This document shows, in pieces, positions 44,584 to 52,671 of a stretch of DNA of 64,000 bases. The notes below the pieces were generated by a model that was not told where the DNA came from, made no database searches, and saw only the letters and a list, made by a program, of their open reading frames with translations. The position numbers and the translations under genes were made by a program. Where the stretch lies: the NCBI GenBank assembly GCA_958295945.1, contig OY282386.1, forward strand, positions 3,776,204 to 3,840,203. The letters run 5' to 3'. This stretch comes from Candidatus Poribacteria bacterium. GTDB taxonomy: Bacteria; Poribacteria; WGA-4E; WGA-3G. Positions within the stretch are counted from its first letter, which is position 1; every line of letters starts with the position of its first letter.

Positions 44584-45902
44584 TAACCCTCCGCTTCTTT
44601 CTGGCGTTTCATCTGTTCACGTGTCATTTTTAGGAGATCACCTCTCACATTCCCAAAAAAGTCTTTCGGCCAGTTTTTGATGTTACCAAGTTCATCTAAC
44701 TCCAGAGGTTTAATTTTAGAAGTGCCGTTTTCATTCTCACAAAAATAGAGGGCAGTTTGATTAGCACCAATCTTCTGTTCTGCAATCCGCAGTTGCAGCC
44801 GTGTTAAAAGATGTTCGCTATGGCTTTCAACTAAAATCTGAAGTTTTCGTTCATTGATAACTTCTATCAACAGATCTGCTATGTCAACTTGTGCTTTGGG
44901 ATGAAGGTGAATACCGGGTTGTTCCAAAATTAAGGTTGAACCTACAGGAGCATAGTAGCAGAGTCCCAAGACAGGTAGAAACTGCGATAGTCCGTACCCC
45001 ATATCAGCAAGTGTGATTTTAGGTCCAGATTCTTTCAACTGAATACGGACATCATAATCTTTACCATCATGATTGTCTGATCGTTCTAATATAAAAGAAT
45101 TGGCAAGGTTCATTTTACGTAACCATTCAGATATTCTCTCCTCAATTGATACTTCTCCCTCGTCGTGTTGAATTGTTTTTCTATCAACACGTGCTGAGAG
45201 TAGAGCGTCAATTGTTTTATCTCCCAATCGTCCTATATCTTTAGGATGATCGCCTTCCCAATGATACTGTCTTTGTGGATGTGCGCGAATAGGACCAAGA
45301 TAAAAGACATGTGAAAACAATACTTCAAATGCAGATGTGTATTTGTTAAGGGAATTTACCGATTCAGATGTTCCTAATGTCATCATACCGTAACAATTAC
45401 TAAGTTGATTGATTATATCTCCATATTGACTACGTGGGAAAGATATGCGACCATCACTGTACATTATTTTGGCCACTCCATCTAATGTAGGCCCATAGTT
45501 TAGACTTTCCAAATTCAATTTACCGTTTTTTAAACGAAATATACCTTCGTAGGCAAATTGTTGTAAGTTTCGTTCCCATACAGAACCATCTTCAGGTATA
45601 TTGAAATATGGTCGTAAATTTGTAAGATTGCACTGAAATTCAAATTCAAGTGGTGCTATCAATTTATGATCATGAATTACCTCGCGAAAATCTCCGAGAT
45701 TCACATAAGAAGTTTCATCACCAAAAAAAATAACTTCCTCTGCATCTTTCCTCTCTGCAGTTTGCTTAAGCAATAGCAGCATCTGCAACAGACTACTCTT
45801 CCCAGAACTATTCGTCCCGAAAAAGCCTGTCAACGGCGCAAGTTCCACCTCACCGCTATCCTTCCACGATTTGAAATTTTTCATTCGGATATGTGTAATC
45901 AT
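44583..45902 (-). CDS. ABC/SMC-like AAA ATPase (DUF3696 type) 1
   Basis: A 439-aa ATPase of the OLD/AriA/RecF-like group. N-terminal MITHIRMKNFKSWKDSGEVE is the hallmark recF-like strand, followed by Walker A G29-TNSSGKSS, an ABC-type signature in LADMGYGLSQF, Walker B STLILEQPGIHLHP and the switch VESHSEHLL. The C-terminal ELGNIKNWPKDFFGN segment is of DUF3696 type. There is no nuclease (TOPRIM) domain in the chain; the PIN protein encoded next probably supplies it. A strong -10 promoter lies upstream. It is the clear tandem paralogue of ATPase 2 (46930-48255), with long stretches identical (first 50 residues, the Walker B region). Confidence 0.88.
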   Translation of the reverse strand: MITHIRMKNFKSWKDSGEVELAPLTGFFGTNSSGKSSLLQMLLLLKQTAERKDAEEVIFFGDETSYVNLGDFREVIHDHKLIAPLEFEFQCNLTNLRPYFNIPEDGSVWERNLQQFAYEGIFRLKNGKLNLESLNYGPTLDGVAKIMYSDGRISFPRSQYGDIINQLSNCYGMMTLGTSESVNSLNKYTSAFEVLFSHVFYLGPIRAHPQRQYHWEGDHPKDIGRLGDKTIDALLSARVDRKTIQHDEGEVSIEERISEWLRKMNLANSFILERSDNHDGKDYDVRIQLKESGPKITLADMGYGLSQFLPVLGLCYYAPVGSTLILEQPGIHLHPKAQVDIADLLIEVINERKLQILVESHSEHLLTRLQLRIAEQKIGANQTALYFCENENGTSKIKPLELDELGNIKNWPKDFFGNVRGDLLKMTREQMKRQKEAEG

Positions 45903-45925
45903 TTTTTTTGTCTCCAGGTTGACAT

Positions 45926-45954
45926 ATTATAATGTGAGCTCCGTTTAACTTTAA
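45926..45954 (-). promoter_or_regulatory. Candidate promoter ahead of ATPase 1
   Basis: On the minus strand: -35 TTAAAG (45954-45949, 3/6 match), 17-bp spacer, perfect -10 TATAAT (45931-45926), and GGAG before ATG 45902. Would allow module 1 and res to be transcribed independently of mod. Confidence 0.45.
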
Positions 45955-46020
45955 TGCACAATAGGATCGGTACTGCAAACGCTTAGCCCCTTTTTATCCA
46001 TCGCAATCGAGAGAACTCTC

Positions 46021-46436
46021 TTACTCCCACAGTAGGACTTTTCCATCTCCACAACCACTTACAAGTGTCCAACTATCTGGCGAAAAACACAAATTGTTAA
46101 CTTGTGCTGTATGTTCAGTCCGCGTTTTCAACAGTTTGCCTATGTTAACATCCCATAGCAGAATTACGCTGTCGTCATATCCACCACTGGCAAGTATGCA
46201 ACTATCCGTGCTAAAAGCGAGAGCGCGTGCATAAGCGTTCCTCTCATGCCTTGTAAATGCTTGGCGTTGTTCACCGGTAGCAACATCCCATAAATCAATA
46301 CTGTGGTCCCAAAGTCCGCCACCAGAGGCAAGTGTACGACCATCCGTACTGAATACTGTGCAAAAGGCTCTGCCGGTTACCACTGCAAGAGTTTTGAGGC
46401 ATGCACCTGAGGTAATGTCCCATAAACTAATAGGTA
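46021..46436 (-). pseudogene. WD40-repeat gene fragment
   Basis: About 138 codons of WD40 repeats (ISLWDITSGACLKTL, FSTDGRTLASGGG, LAFSTDSCILASGG, LCFSPDSWTLVSGCG) with no start codon or signal peptide. It begins abruptly inside the last codons of PIN2 and ends in a stop after GKVLLWE. It is a piece of a propeller gene (three blades) left in the defence island, resembling the WD40 genes at 14.9-17.2 kb. It is probably untranslated or makes a useless product. Confidence 0.75.
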
Positions 46437-46933
46437 TCCTCTTCACAGATAAGGTCGACGGTGACTCCGTGATTTTTAAGCGCATTCATATATTCAAGCC
46501 AACCTCTATCTATTGCCAATAAGATAGTTGGCACTTGTCCAGCATCGCGCTGATATGCAAGCGCAACAGCGATAAATTTTCGATCATTTTTGTGGAAACC
46601 CGTTAACGCGTCATCGCTGTTTGGAAACTCTTCAAAATCTGTGCCGTTTCCAGCTAACGGTGTGATAACCACCATTGGGCAGATGTTCGGGTTCCCCTGA
46701 TTTTGCAATAGTGTTTTTACAAACACATCACCAATTCCCTTTTGAGTCCTTAAATTTACATATTTCTTGTACTCATTAAGTATTCGCTGGCGATTATCAA
46801 CAACTACCTTTTCATGCTGTTCGAGAATCTGTTGAAGTCGATCTTGACAACGTTCTATACAGTCAAGTGAGGCATGGGATGCCGCGCCATTTGCAATCAC
46901 GATAACGTTCGTATCCACGATAACAGCGTTCAT
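46427..46933 (-). CDS. PIN-like nuclease 2, partner of ATPase 2, C-terminally clipped
   Basis: A 168-aa paralogue of PIN1 with all four acidic residues kept: D7 (VIVDTNVIV), E54 (ILNEYKKY), D117 (HKNDRKFIAVALAY) and D142 (LLAIDRGW). Its ATG overlaps the 3' end of ATPase 2 by 4 bp. It ends LICEEDTY followed by stop, where PIN1 continues ICEDNIQHLHKRREE; the sequence directly after this point is the WD40 fragment, so the last ~17 residues were lost by a recombination junction. The catalytic core is intact, so it may still be active. Confidence 0.75.
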   Translation of the reverse strand: MNAVIVDTNVIVIANGAASHASLDCIERCQDRLQQILEQHEKVVVDNRQRILNEYKKYVNLRTQKGIGDVFVKTLLQNQGNPNICPMVVITPLAGNGTDFEEFPNSDDALTGFHKNDRKFIAVALAYQRDAGQVPTILLAIDRGWLEYMNALKNHGVTVDLICEEDTY

Positions 46934-48255
46934 TCACCCTCCGCTCTCTTTCTGCGTTCCATTTCTGCTTTAGACCTCGCAAACAGTTCACCCATCTCAT
47001 TGCCAAAAAAGTTTTCTGGCCAATTTGAGATGTTACCGAACTCATCCATTTTTAAGCGTTCAATATTAGAAACGCCCTCATCGTTCCGACAAAAATAGAG
47101 AGCAGTTTGATCACTGTTAATCTTTTCTTCGGCAATTCGGCGTTGTAAACGGTTTAACAGATGTTCACTATGGCTCTCCACCAAAACCTGAAGTTTTCGT
47201 TCATTGATAACTTCTATCAGCAGATCCGCTATGTCAGCTTGTGCTTTGGGATGAAGGTGGGTACCGGGTTGTTCCAAAATTAAGGTAGAACATTCTGGGG
47301 CATAATAACATAAAACGAGAATAGGTAAAAACTGCGATATTCCGTACCCCATATCCGCTAGCGTTACCTTTGCGCTGTCAGGTGCATTTTGGACGAGGAC
47401 ATCATAATCCCGATCCGTCCCTGCACTACTGCGTTTAATCATAAAGGAATAGGCAAGATCCATTTCTCGCAGCCACCAAGAGATTCGTTTTTCAATGGGG
47501 ACATTTTGTCCTTCGTAAGGGGTTGTTGTTTGATCCACACGAGCGTTTAGTAGTGATGCAATCAAATCTTCACCATTTTGCCCAACACTATCAGGGTCTG
47601 TCCCTTCCCAATGATAGAGGCGTTTCGGATGGACACGAGTCGGACCAAGTGGGTAAACATGCTTAAACAAATTTTCAAATGCAGAGGAAAGTGGGAGTAA
47701 AAGTTGAACCTGTCCACTTTCTGGCGGACCATAACACTTAGTAACGCTGACTTTGCCCTTTTGTCTATGTCCATAAAAAAGGTTTCCATTTTTCCACTTT
47801 ATTTCCTTAATATCTTCCGGTCCAACGGTATAAGAGAAATGCTCAATTGACATACTTCCAGTATTTTCTCTGATAATAGTATCATAAATGAAACTATCAA
47901 TATCTAACGCTGCAAAATCATATAGTGGCCTATATCTGTCAATCTGTTGAAAGGTAGTGATAGTTAATGGTTCTTGGAGCTTGCATCCAAACCCCAACTC
48001 AAGTGATTCCTCCACATTATGTCCATGAATCACTTCACCGAAACTACCGAGGTTGACGAGAGAATTTTCATCACCAAAAAAGATAACTTCCTCAGCGTCT
48101 GAACGTTCTGCTGTCTGCTTAAGCAATAGCAGCATCTGCAACAGACTACTCTTCCCAGAACTATTCGTCCCGAAAAAGCCTGTCAACGGCGCAAGTTCAA
48201 CCTTACCGCTATCTTTCCACGACTTGAAGTTTTGCATTCGGATGTGTGTAATCAT
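46930..48255 (-). CDS. ABC/SMC-like AAA ATPase (DUF3696 type) 2
   Basis: A 441-aa paralogue of ATPase 1, with the same RecF-like start (MITHIRMQNFKSWKDSGKVE), Walker A GTNSSGKSS, ABC-type signature LADMGYGISQF, Walker B STLILEQPGTHLHP and VESHSEHLL switch. The central sensor region (about residues 75-190) is strongly diverged between the copies while the ATPase core is almost identical, as expected if that region recognises a trigger. GGAGGCAGGAAAAG precedes ATG 48255. It overlaps PIN2 by 4 bp. Confidence 0.88.
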   Translation of the reverse strand: MITHIRMQNFKSWKDSGKVELAPLTGFFGTNSSGKSSLLQMLLLLKQTAERSDAEEVIFFGDENSLVNLGSFGEVIHGHNVEESLELGFGCKLQEPLTITTFQQIDRYRPLYDFAALDIDSFIYDTIIRENTGSMSIEHFSYTVGPEDIKEIKWKNGNLFYGHRQKGKVSVTKCYGPPESGQVQLLLPLSSAFENLFKHVYPLGPTRVHPKRLYHWEGTDPDSVGQNGEDLIASLLNARVDQTTTPYEGQNVPIEKRISWWLREMDLAYSFMIKRSSAGTDRDYDVLVQNAPDSAKVTLADMGYGISQFLPILVLCYYAPECSTLILEQPGTHLHPKAQADIADLLIEVINERKLQVLVESHSEHLLNRLQRRIAEEKINSDQTALYFCRNDEGVSNIERLKMDEFGNISNWPENFFGNEMGELFARSKAEMERRKRAEGE

Positions 48256-48281
48256 CTTTTCCTGCCTCCGTGTTAACGCTA

Positions 48282-48467
48282 ATTGTCTGAACCAGGATTC
48301 ACTGGATTATAGGATTTTCAGGATTATAGTGCCTTCTGCTATAACCGTTTGTTCTCCACAGCAATTCAAAAGGTTCTGAAGATCATGCACGCTTGCTTGT
48401 TCCAAGAACATTATACCACCAATAATCCTGAAAATCCTATAATCTTGCTAATCCTGGTTCAGACAAT
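48282..48467. repeat. 186-bp element with 45-bp terminal inverted repeats
   Basis: The first 45 bp (ATTGTCTGAACCAGGATT...) and last 45 bp are inverted copies matching at about 39 positions, including the GATTATAGGATTTTC core. It has no ORF. It fills the gap between mod and ATPase 2 and would fold into a giant hairpin in RNA. MITE-like. Confidence 0.88.
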
Positions 48468-48479
48468 AAACATCTATCA

Positions 48480-51167
48480 CTAAACTTTATATTCCTTCAT
48501 CACCTCGTCACCGTAATGATTGATGACCTTCACCGCAATTTTCCCAGATTCAGGCTTGGCAAACGAGATACTTTCTGTCCGATACAGTGCTTCCCACGCA
48601 TCCTCGTTAATTTCTGTTTTGAGTGCTTTTTTGAGCTGCTTATACGGTTCGTTTTCACCTGTGAAATATGCATGCCGCACGATAAACGCCTCGCCATTGT
48701 AGGCAGTATCAATGAACCAACACGCGATGTCTTCCGGTGTCCCTGAACGGAGCAACCCCTGTCCTGGATCGTATACATCTACACCTAAGAGTTTGACAGA
48801 AACAGTGCCATCTTGATTTTCTACAATCTCCACGTCTGGTTCGCCGAACACCATAAACAGATTGCCCTCACCCGTGTTTTTGAGTTCGCGTACCATCAAC
48901 TCAGGACTAATTTTGACAGGAAGTATCGGTAAACTTCCGATGCGTGTGTCCTCATCAGCGGTGTAACCCTCAAAAGCGAATCCTGCAACGATTAAGAGGT
49001 CGTACTCGGAGATTTTTCTCACTGCCTCCTTCGCAGCTTCACGTATCCACTGCTTACCTACGGTATCATACTGCGGTCCGATGCTGATAGCAATGTTTTT
49101 TGTTTTCTCGTCTTTATCTGTCCATACACCTTCAGCATGTATCCACTCACCAGGATGTTCCTCTAACCAATCGAAAGTGATGCGCTGATCCTTGAGACGA
49201 TTTTGCACCCCTGCTGTTTTGAGATGCTCAAGGATATGTTTATGGTAATCTTGCTCTGTTTCTGAAGGGACAGAGGTTGGGGCACCGTTTTCGGCATCCG
49301 CAGATTCAAAAACAAGATGTGGCGATAAACTCTCTACTGTAAAGGGACCTGTAACGCGGACGCGTTTTTTGTCTATATAAGGTTGATCATAAAGTGTCTC
49401 ACTTTTTGCCCGTTTTGCGGTAGAAGCATCCATTGTAAGCTGCCGTTCACGTTTTAGTGATAGCCATTCACGATGCAGTTTCTGAAGTTCTGGATCCCAT
49501 GAGGAATCGGTTTCGGTTGGTACCTCCCACTCTTCCCAATTTTGTTCAGCAAGTGCATTCATTTCTGTGCGTCGTGGGTCTAATTTCTCTGCATATTCTG
49601 CGTGGATATCGTCAATCTCTGTATTATTTGCCATATCAGAAAGACTAACATACGGTGCTGTTTTATAGCAGAAACCCGCCTTGATATCGTCCACATCTTG
49701 AAGGCGATAGTACGGATATTTAGCAGCCATGAGACGAGTGCGTGCCAATGCAAGTGCTACCTTTGACGTATCTACTGTTATCCAACGCCTGCCCCACTGC
49801 TCTGCGACATAAGCGGTTGTGCCACTACCACACGTTGGATCGAGGACTAAGTCCCCTGGATCTGTTGTCATGAGTATACATCTTTGGATAACTTTAGGGT
49901 TAGTTTCAACGACGTAACTTTTTCCTGAACGTCCACCTGCAGTATCTGTCCAGAGATTAGTAGTGGAACGCCCTGGCGAATCAGCGGAATATCGAATATA
50001 ACGGAGTGATTTACCAGGAGCGAAAAGTCTGCCCTGTTTTGCCATCCTATCTAAACCCTCACGACTTGCTGCCCAGCCTCTGTCGCTTGTAGGAACGAAA
50101 ATTTTCCCTTCAAACTCATAAGGATACGTTGCATCACCAGCAGTTTGTGATGTTACTGAATAATCTACAAACCTTCGACTTTCTTCAGGCAGCAAAGAAG
50201 GATCTTCTTTTTCTTTACTTCTCATTCCACGGCGCGTACCATCTGGCAATTCAACTTTTTCATAGGATTTGAGAAGAGGATCAGGAGCGCGTTCATTCCA
50301 TTCCATGTAGAGTTGACGGTACTTTATCTCATCTTTATTTTTTGCATACCATAGCAGATAGTCAAAAACTGAAGATATGGAAGAAGATGAAGTTAATTCA
50401 CCTCTTGTCCATGCTACCGTAGTAACAGCATTTTCACCTCCAAATACCTCGTCTAACACACACCGGACAAGGTGCATGTTCTCATCGCTAATTTGGACAA
50501 AAACACTGCCTGAATTATTAAGCAATTCGTGCACAACAACAAGTCGGTCCCGAAGATAGGCGAGGTAAGAGTGAATGCCCAATTCCCAAGTATCACGGAA
50601 CGCCTTAATCTGTTCAGGTTGAGGCGTAACACCTTCTATTTTTGCATCATCAACGCTTTGTTTTCGCGTACTGACTTGCCAATTGCTGCTGAATTTGATA
50701 CCGTAAGGCGGATCAAAAAAGATTGTCTGGACACTATTTTTGAGTCCCTCTTTTTCAGCAAGAGAGTTCATCACAGCAAGCGAATCGCCAAGGATAAAGC
50801 GGTTATGCCAGTTCTGTTCGTGTTGGTAAAACTCAATTTTCTGTTCAAAGTCAAGGTTTTCAAACCCTTCAAATAGCGATCCGATTTGATCTGATTCTTT
50901 CTGCTGTTGCGCGCGGAGTGCCTCGATTATGGCTTGCGGTTGGATATGTTCCTGAATGTAGATAGGAACTGCAGGCACTTCAAGATCATTGTCGTTCTGT
51001 TGGTCTTTGCCTTTCCAAACTAATTGCGGGTCAAGGGCAATATCTCGTGGGTAGCGTGTTGGTTTGAAGTCATCGTCTTCTGCAAATCCACTGAGTTCTT
51101 GCGTTGGATTGTTGGGTAATTTGTCGGAATGTTCATAATGGTTAATAGGTTTTTTTGGCATAGGCAA
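48480..51167 (-). CDS. mod: Type III-like DNA methyltransferase (Mod)
   Basis: An 895-aa site-specific adenine/cytosine-N4 methyltransferase of beta order. Motif IV D152-PPYG is near the N-terminus (IFFDPPYGIKFSSNW), and the SAM-binding motif I comes later as VLDPTCGSGTTAYVAEQWGRRWITVD. Between them is the target-recognition region. The ~400-residue C-terminal part (SPHLVFESADAENG, GKIAVKVINHYGDEVMKEYKV) is an extended domain of the kind that partners with BPTD_3080-like Res. It starts the restriction-modification run that ends with res at 41.0 kb. Confidence 0.92.
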   Translation of the reverse strand: MPMPKKPINHYEHSDKLPNNPTQELSGFAEDDDFKPTRYPRDIALDPQLVWKGKDQQNDNDLEVPAVPIYIQEHIQPQAIIEALRAQQQKESDQIGSLFEGFENLDFEQKIEFYQHEQNWHNRFILGDSLAVMNSLAEKEGLKNSVQTIFFDPPYGIKFSSNWQVSTRKQSVDDAKIEGVTPQPEQIKAFRDTWELGIHSYLAYLRDRLVVVHELLNNSGSVFVQISDENMHLVRCVLDEVFGGENAVTTVAWTRGELTSSSSISSVFDYLLWYAKNKDEIKYRQLYMEWNERAPDPLLKSYEKVELPDGTRRGMRSKEKEDPSLLPEESRRFVDYSVTSQTAGDATYPYEFEGKIFVPTSDRGWAASREGLDRMAKQGRLFAPGKSLRYIRYSADSPGRSTTNLWTDTAGGRSGKSYVVETNPKVIQRCILMTTDPGDLVLDPTCGSGTTAYVAEQWGRRWITVDTSKVALALARTRLMAAKYPYYRLQDVDDIKAGFCYKTAPYVSLSDMANNTEIDDIHAEYAEKLDPRRTEMNALAEQNWEEWEVPTETDSSWDPELQKLHREWLSLKRERQLTMDASTAKRAKSETLYDQPYIDKKRVRVTGPFTVESLSPHLVFESADAENGAPTSVPSETEQDYHKHILEHLKTAGVQNRLKDQRITFDWLEEHPGEWIHAEGVWTDKDEKTKNIAISIGPQYDTVGKQWIREAAKEAVRKISEYDLLIVAGFAFEGYTADEDTRIGSLPILPVKISPELMVRELKNTGEGNLFMVFGEPDVEIVENQDGTVSVKLLGVDVYDPGQGLLRSGTPEDIACWFIDTAYNGEAFIVRHAYFTGENEPYKQLKKALKTEINEDAWEALYRTESISFAKPESGKIAVKVINHYGDEVMKEYKV

Positions 51168-51208
51168 GTCTCCTATTTAAAGTAAGTCCATAGCACTTAC
51201 GCAAACTG

Positions 51209-51526
51209 TTAACTATCGTCGTTCGGCAGCCCGATGTCATCAATTGTTTCTGCGGTTAATGCTTTGTCAAAAATAGTATCAAGGCGAGCTATGTCATGTA
51301 TCAAGTGAATCTTGTATTTAACAGGATCAGGAATAGCACGAAATCGGGAGTATAGTACTTTGATAATGCTTTCCTGTTTTGCCAGCTTTTTACCTTGCTC
51401 TATGCCTCGTTTTACACCAAGTGCTAAATTGGGTTCTATACCTTTTGCAATACTTTCTGCTATAGTTTTTGAATAGCCTGCTACAAAGCCTTGTTCTCTG
51501 GCAACGTCTACTACTGTTTTTGCCAT
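51209..51526 (-). CDS. Stand-alone Rpn C-terminal-tail protein (RpnS-like)
   Basis: A 105-aa protein homologous only to the C-terminal tail of the Rpn nuclease encoded next to it, with no nuclease domain. The start ATG 51526 (MAKTVVDVAREQG) lies behind a GGAGGTAGAAAAC ribosome site; an ATG 15 bp earlier overlaps that site. Sequence parallels: MAKTVVDVAREQG versus MAQSIIDITKEQG, and ending RLDTIFDKALTAETIDDIG versus RLNSLFEKAATIDTLDDFD. In known rpn loci, an internal start makes such a tail that blocks the toxic nuclease; here the tail also exists as its own gene. Antitoxin role is an inference. Confidence 0.7.
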   Translation of the reverse strand: MAKTVVDVAREQGFVAGYSKTIAESIAKGIEPNLALGVKRGIEQGKKLAKQESIIKVLYSRFRAIPDPVKYKIHLIHDIARLDTIFDKALTAETIDDIGLPNDDS

Positions 51527-51571
51527 GTTTTCTACCTCCATCTCGTGTGCCTGTTGTGCGCTATAACGATT

Positions 51572-52642
51572 TTATTCATCAAAATCGTCAAGTGTATCAA
51601 TAGTTGCGGCTTTCTCAAAGAGTGAATTGAGGCGTGAATGGTCCTGTATGCCGTTAATTTTCTTGGTAATGGTTTCTGGGAGAGTCTCAAACTTTATTTG
51701 CAGTAGTTTGATGATGTCCTCCCGTCTTGCTTGTTCTTTGCCTAGTTCTATACCTTGTTCTTTGCCTAGTTCTATACCTTGTTCTTTTGTGATATCAATG
51801 ATTGATTGTGCCATGTTTTCTACCTCCATATCATGGGCATGCTGTTCAATAAGCGTTATTAGTTCCTGGTGTTCTTCAGTGGGGCGACGATGTAAGATTA
51901 ACAAAACCAAATAGGCAAACGCCTTGCGCCGTTGTGGTGCTTTTGTTTCGTCAAGTGCTTCAAGGTAGGAGCCCACTTCAAGCATAGCGGTGCTTAGTGT
52001 TTCCTTATCCGCATTTTCCTTTTGAAGAACCGTTAGTAACCACCCTAATGGATGGTCAGTTTCCTTTAGGGCCGCTGTCTCTGTTTCATTTACACTGAGA
52101 AACAGCGTATCAAATTTTGGAACGAACCGTGTAAGCACATCGGGTATATCCATTATTGCATCAAGGGTCAGTGGGTTGCTCCACCGCCTTTCGCCCGTGT
52201 AATATACAATTGGAAGGATTGGGCGGAAACGCCACTGACTTTTAGGTACATTGTCAGTTTCCCATCCTCTCCGTTGTGAATCCCAAATCTGCATCATGTA
52301 AAACAGCACACGGAACCCCATTATAGGGTCAACCGTGGATTGATGTTCAATGAGGATATAAATAAGTAGTTCGTCTGTTCCCGATTCGGTCTGAAACGGC
52401 ACGTTAAACACCATGTCAGCCTGCTGCTCACGCAGCGTGTCGGAAATAAAGCTCTTGTTAATTTGTGATAGGCGACTAAAATCAATATGTTCCACCAATT
52501 CACTTGCAAGAATTTCTACCAGGTCCCGGACACACTCTTTATTTTCAAACAACCAGCGTGTACTTCGGTCAGGAAAGGGGTCAAGTGGAGTATCGAAAAA
52601 GCTAAGTATTTCCGGTTCTTGGGTGTGTTCAGTTTTTGACAT
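51572..52642 (-). CDS. Rpn family PD-(D/E)xK nuclease (recombination-promoting/anti-phage)
   Basis: A 356-aa Rpn/transposase_31-type nuclease. N-terminal SFFDTPLDPFPDRSTRWLFEN, core catalytic residues D76 (QADMVFNVPFQ) and E99-H-Q101 in LLIYILIEHQS, the usual Rpn variant of PD-(D/E)xK. The C-terminal tail holds an exact tandem GIELGKEQ repeat and the MEVENMAQ site with an internal ribosome binding sequence. Start ATG 52642 follows AGGAGCTTA; the longer frame to 52675 overlaps the MoeB gene. Rpn proteins cut DNA non-specifically and can stop phage growth; it heads the defence island. Confidence 0.88.
   Translation of the reverse strand: MSKTEHTQEPEILSFFDTPLDPFPDRSTRWLFENKECVRDLVEILASELVEHIDFSRLSQINKSFISDTLREQQADMVFNVPFQTESGTDELLIYILIEHQSTVDPIMGFRVLFYMMQIWDSQRRGWETDNVPKSQWRFRPILPIVYYTGERRWSNPLTLDAIMDIPDVLTRFVPKFDTLFLSVNETETAALKETDHPLGWLLTVLQKENADKETLSTAMLEVGSYLEALDETKAPQRRKAFAYLVLLILHRRPTEEHQELITLIEQHAHDMEVENMAQSIIDITKEQGIELGKEQGIELGKEQARREDIIKLLQIKFETLPETITKKINGIQDHSRLNSLFEKAATIDTLDDFDE
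51812..51827 (-). promoter_or_regulatory. Internal ribosome binding site and start codon in the Rpn gene
   Basis: GGAGGTAGAAAAC-ATG (minus strand; ATG at 51814-51812) is a near-ideal Shine-Dalgarno and start inside the rpn gene, giving an 80-aa in-frame product (MAQSIIDITKEQG to the normal stop). The identical site precedes the separate tail gene at 51526. Confidence 0.75.
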
Positions 52643-52671
52643 TAAGCTCCTAATCTGAAATTCACCTTTTA

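Noticed and set aside
45903-45931. Plus-strand promoter TTGACA...TATAAT near 45919
   Set aside because: The two boxes are only 3 bp apart on the plus strand; the minus-strand reading with 17-bp spacing is the plausible one.
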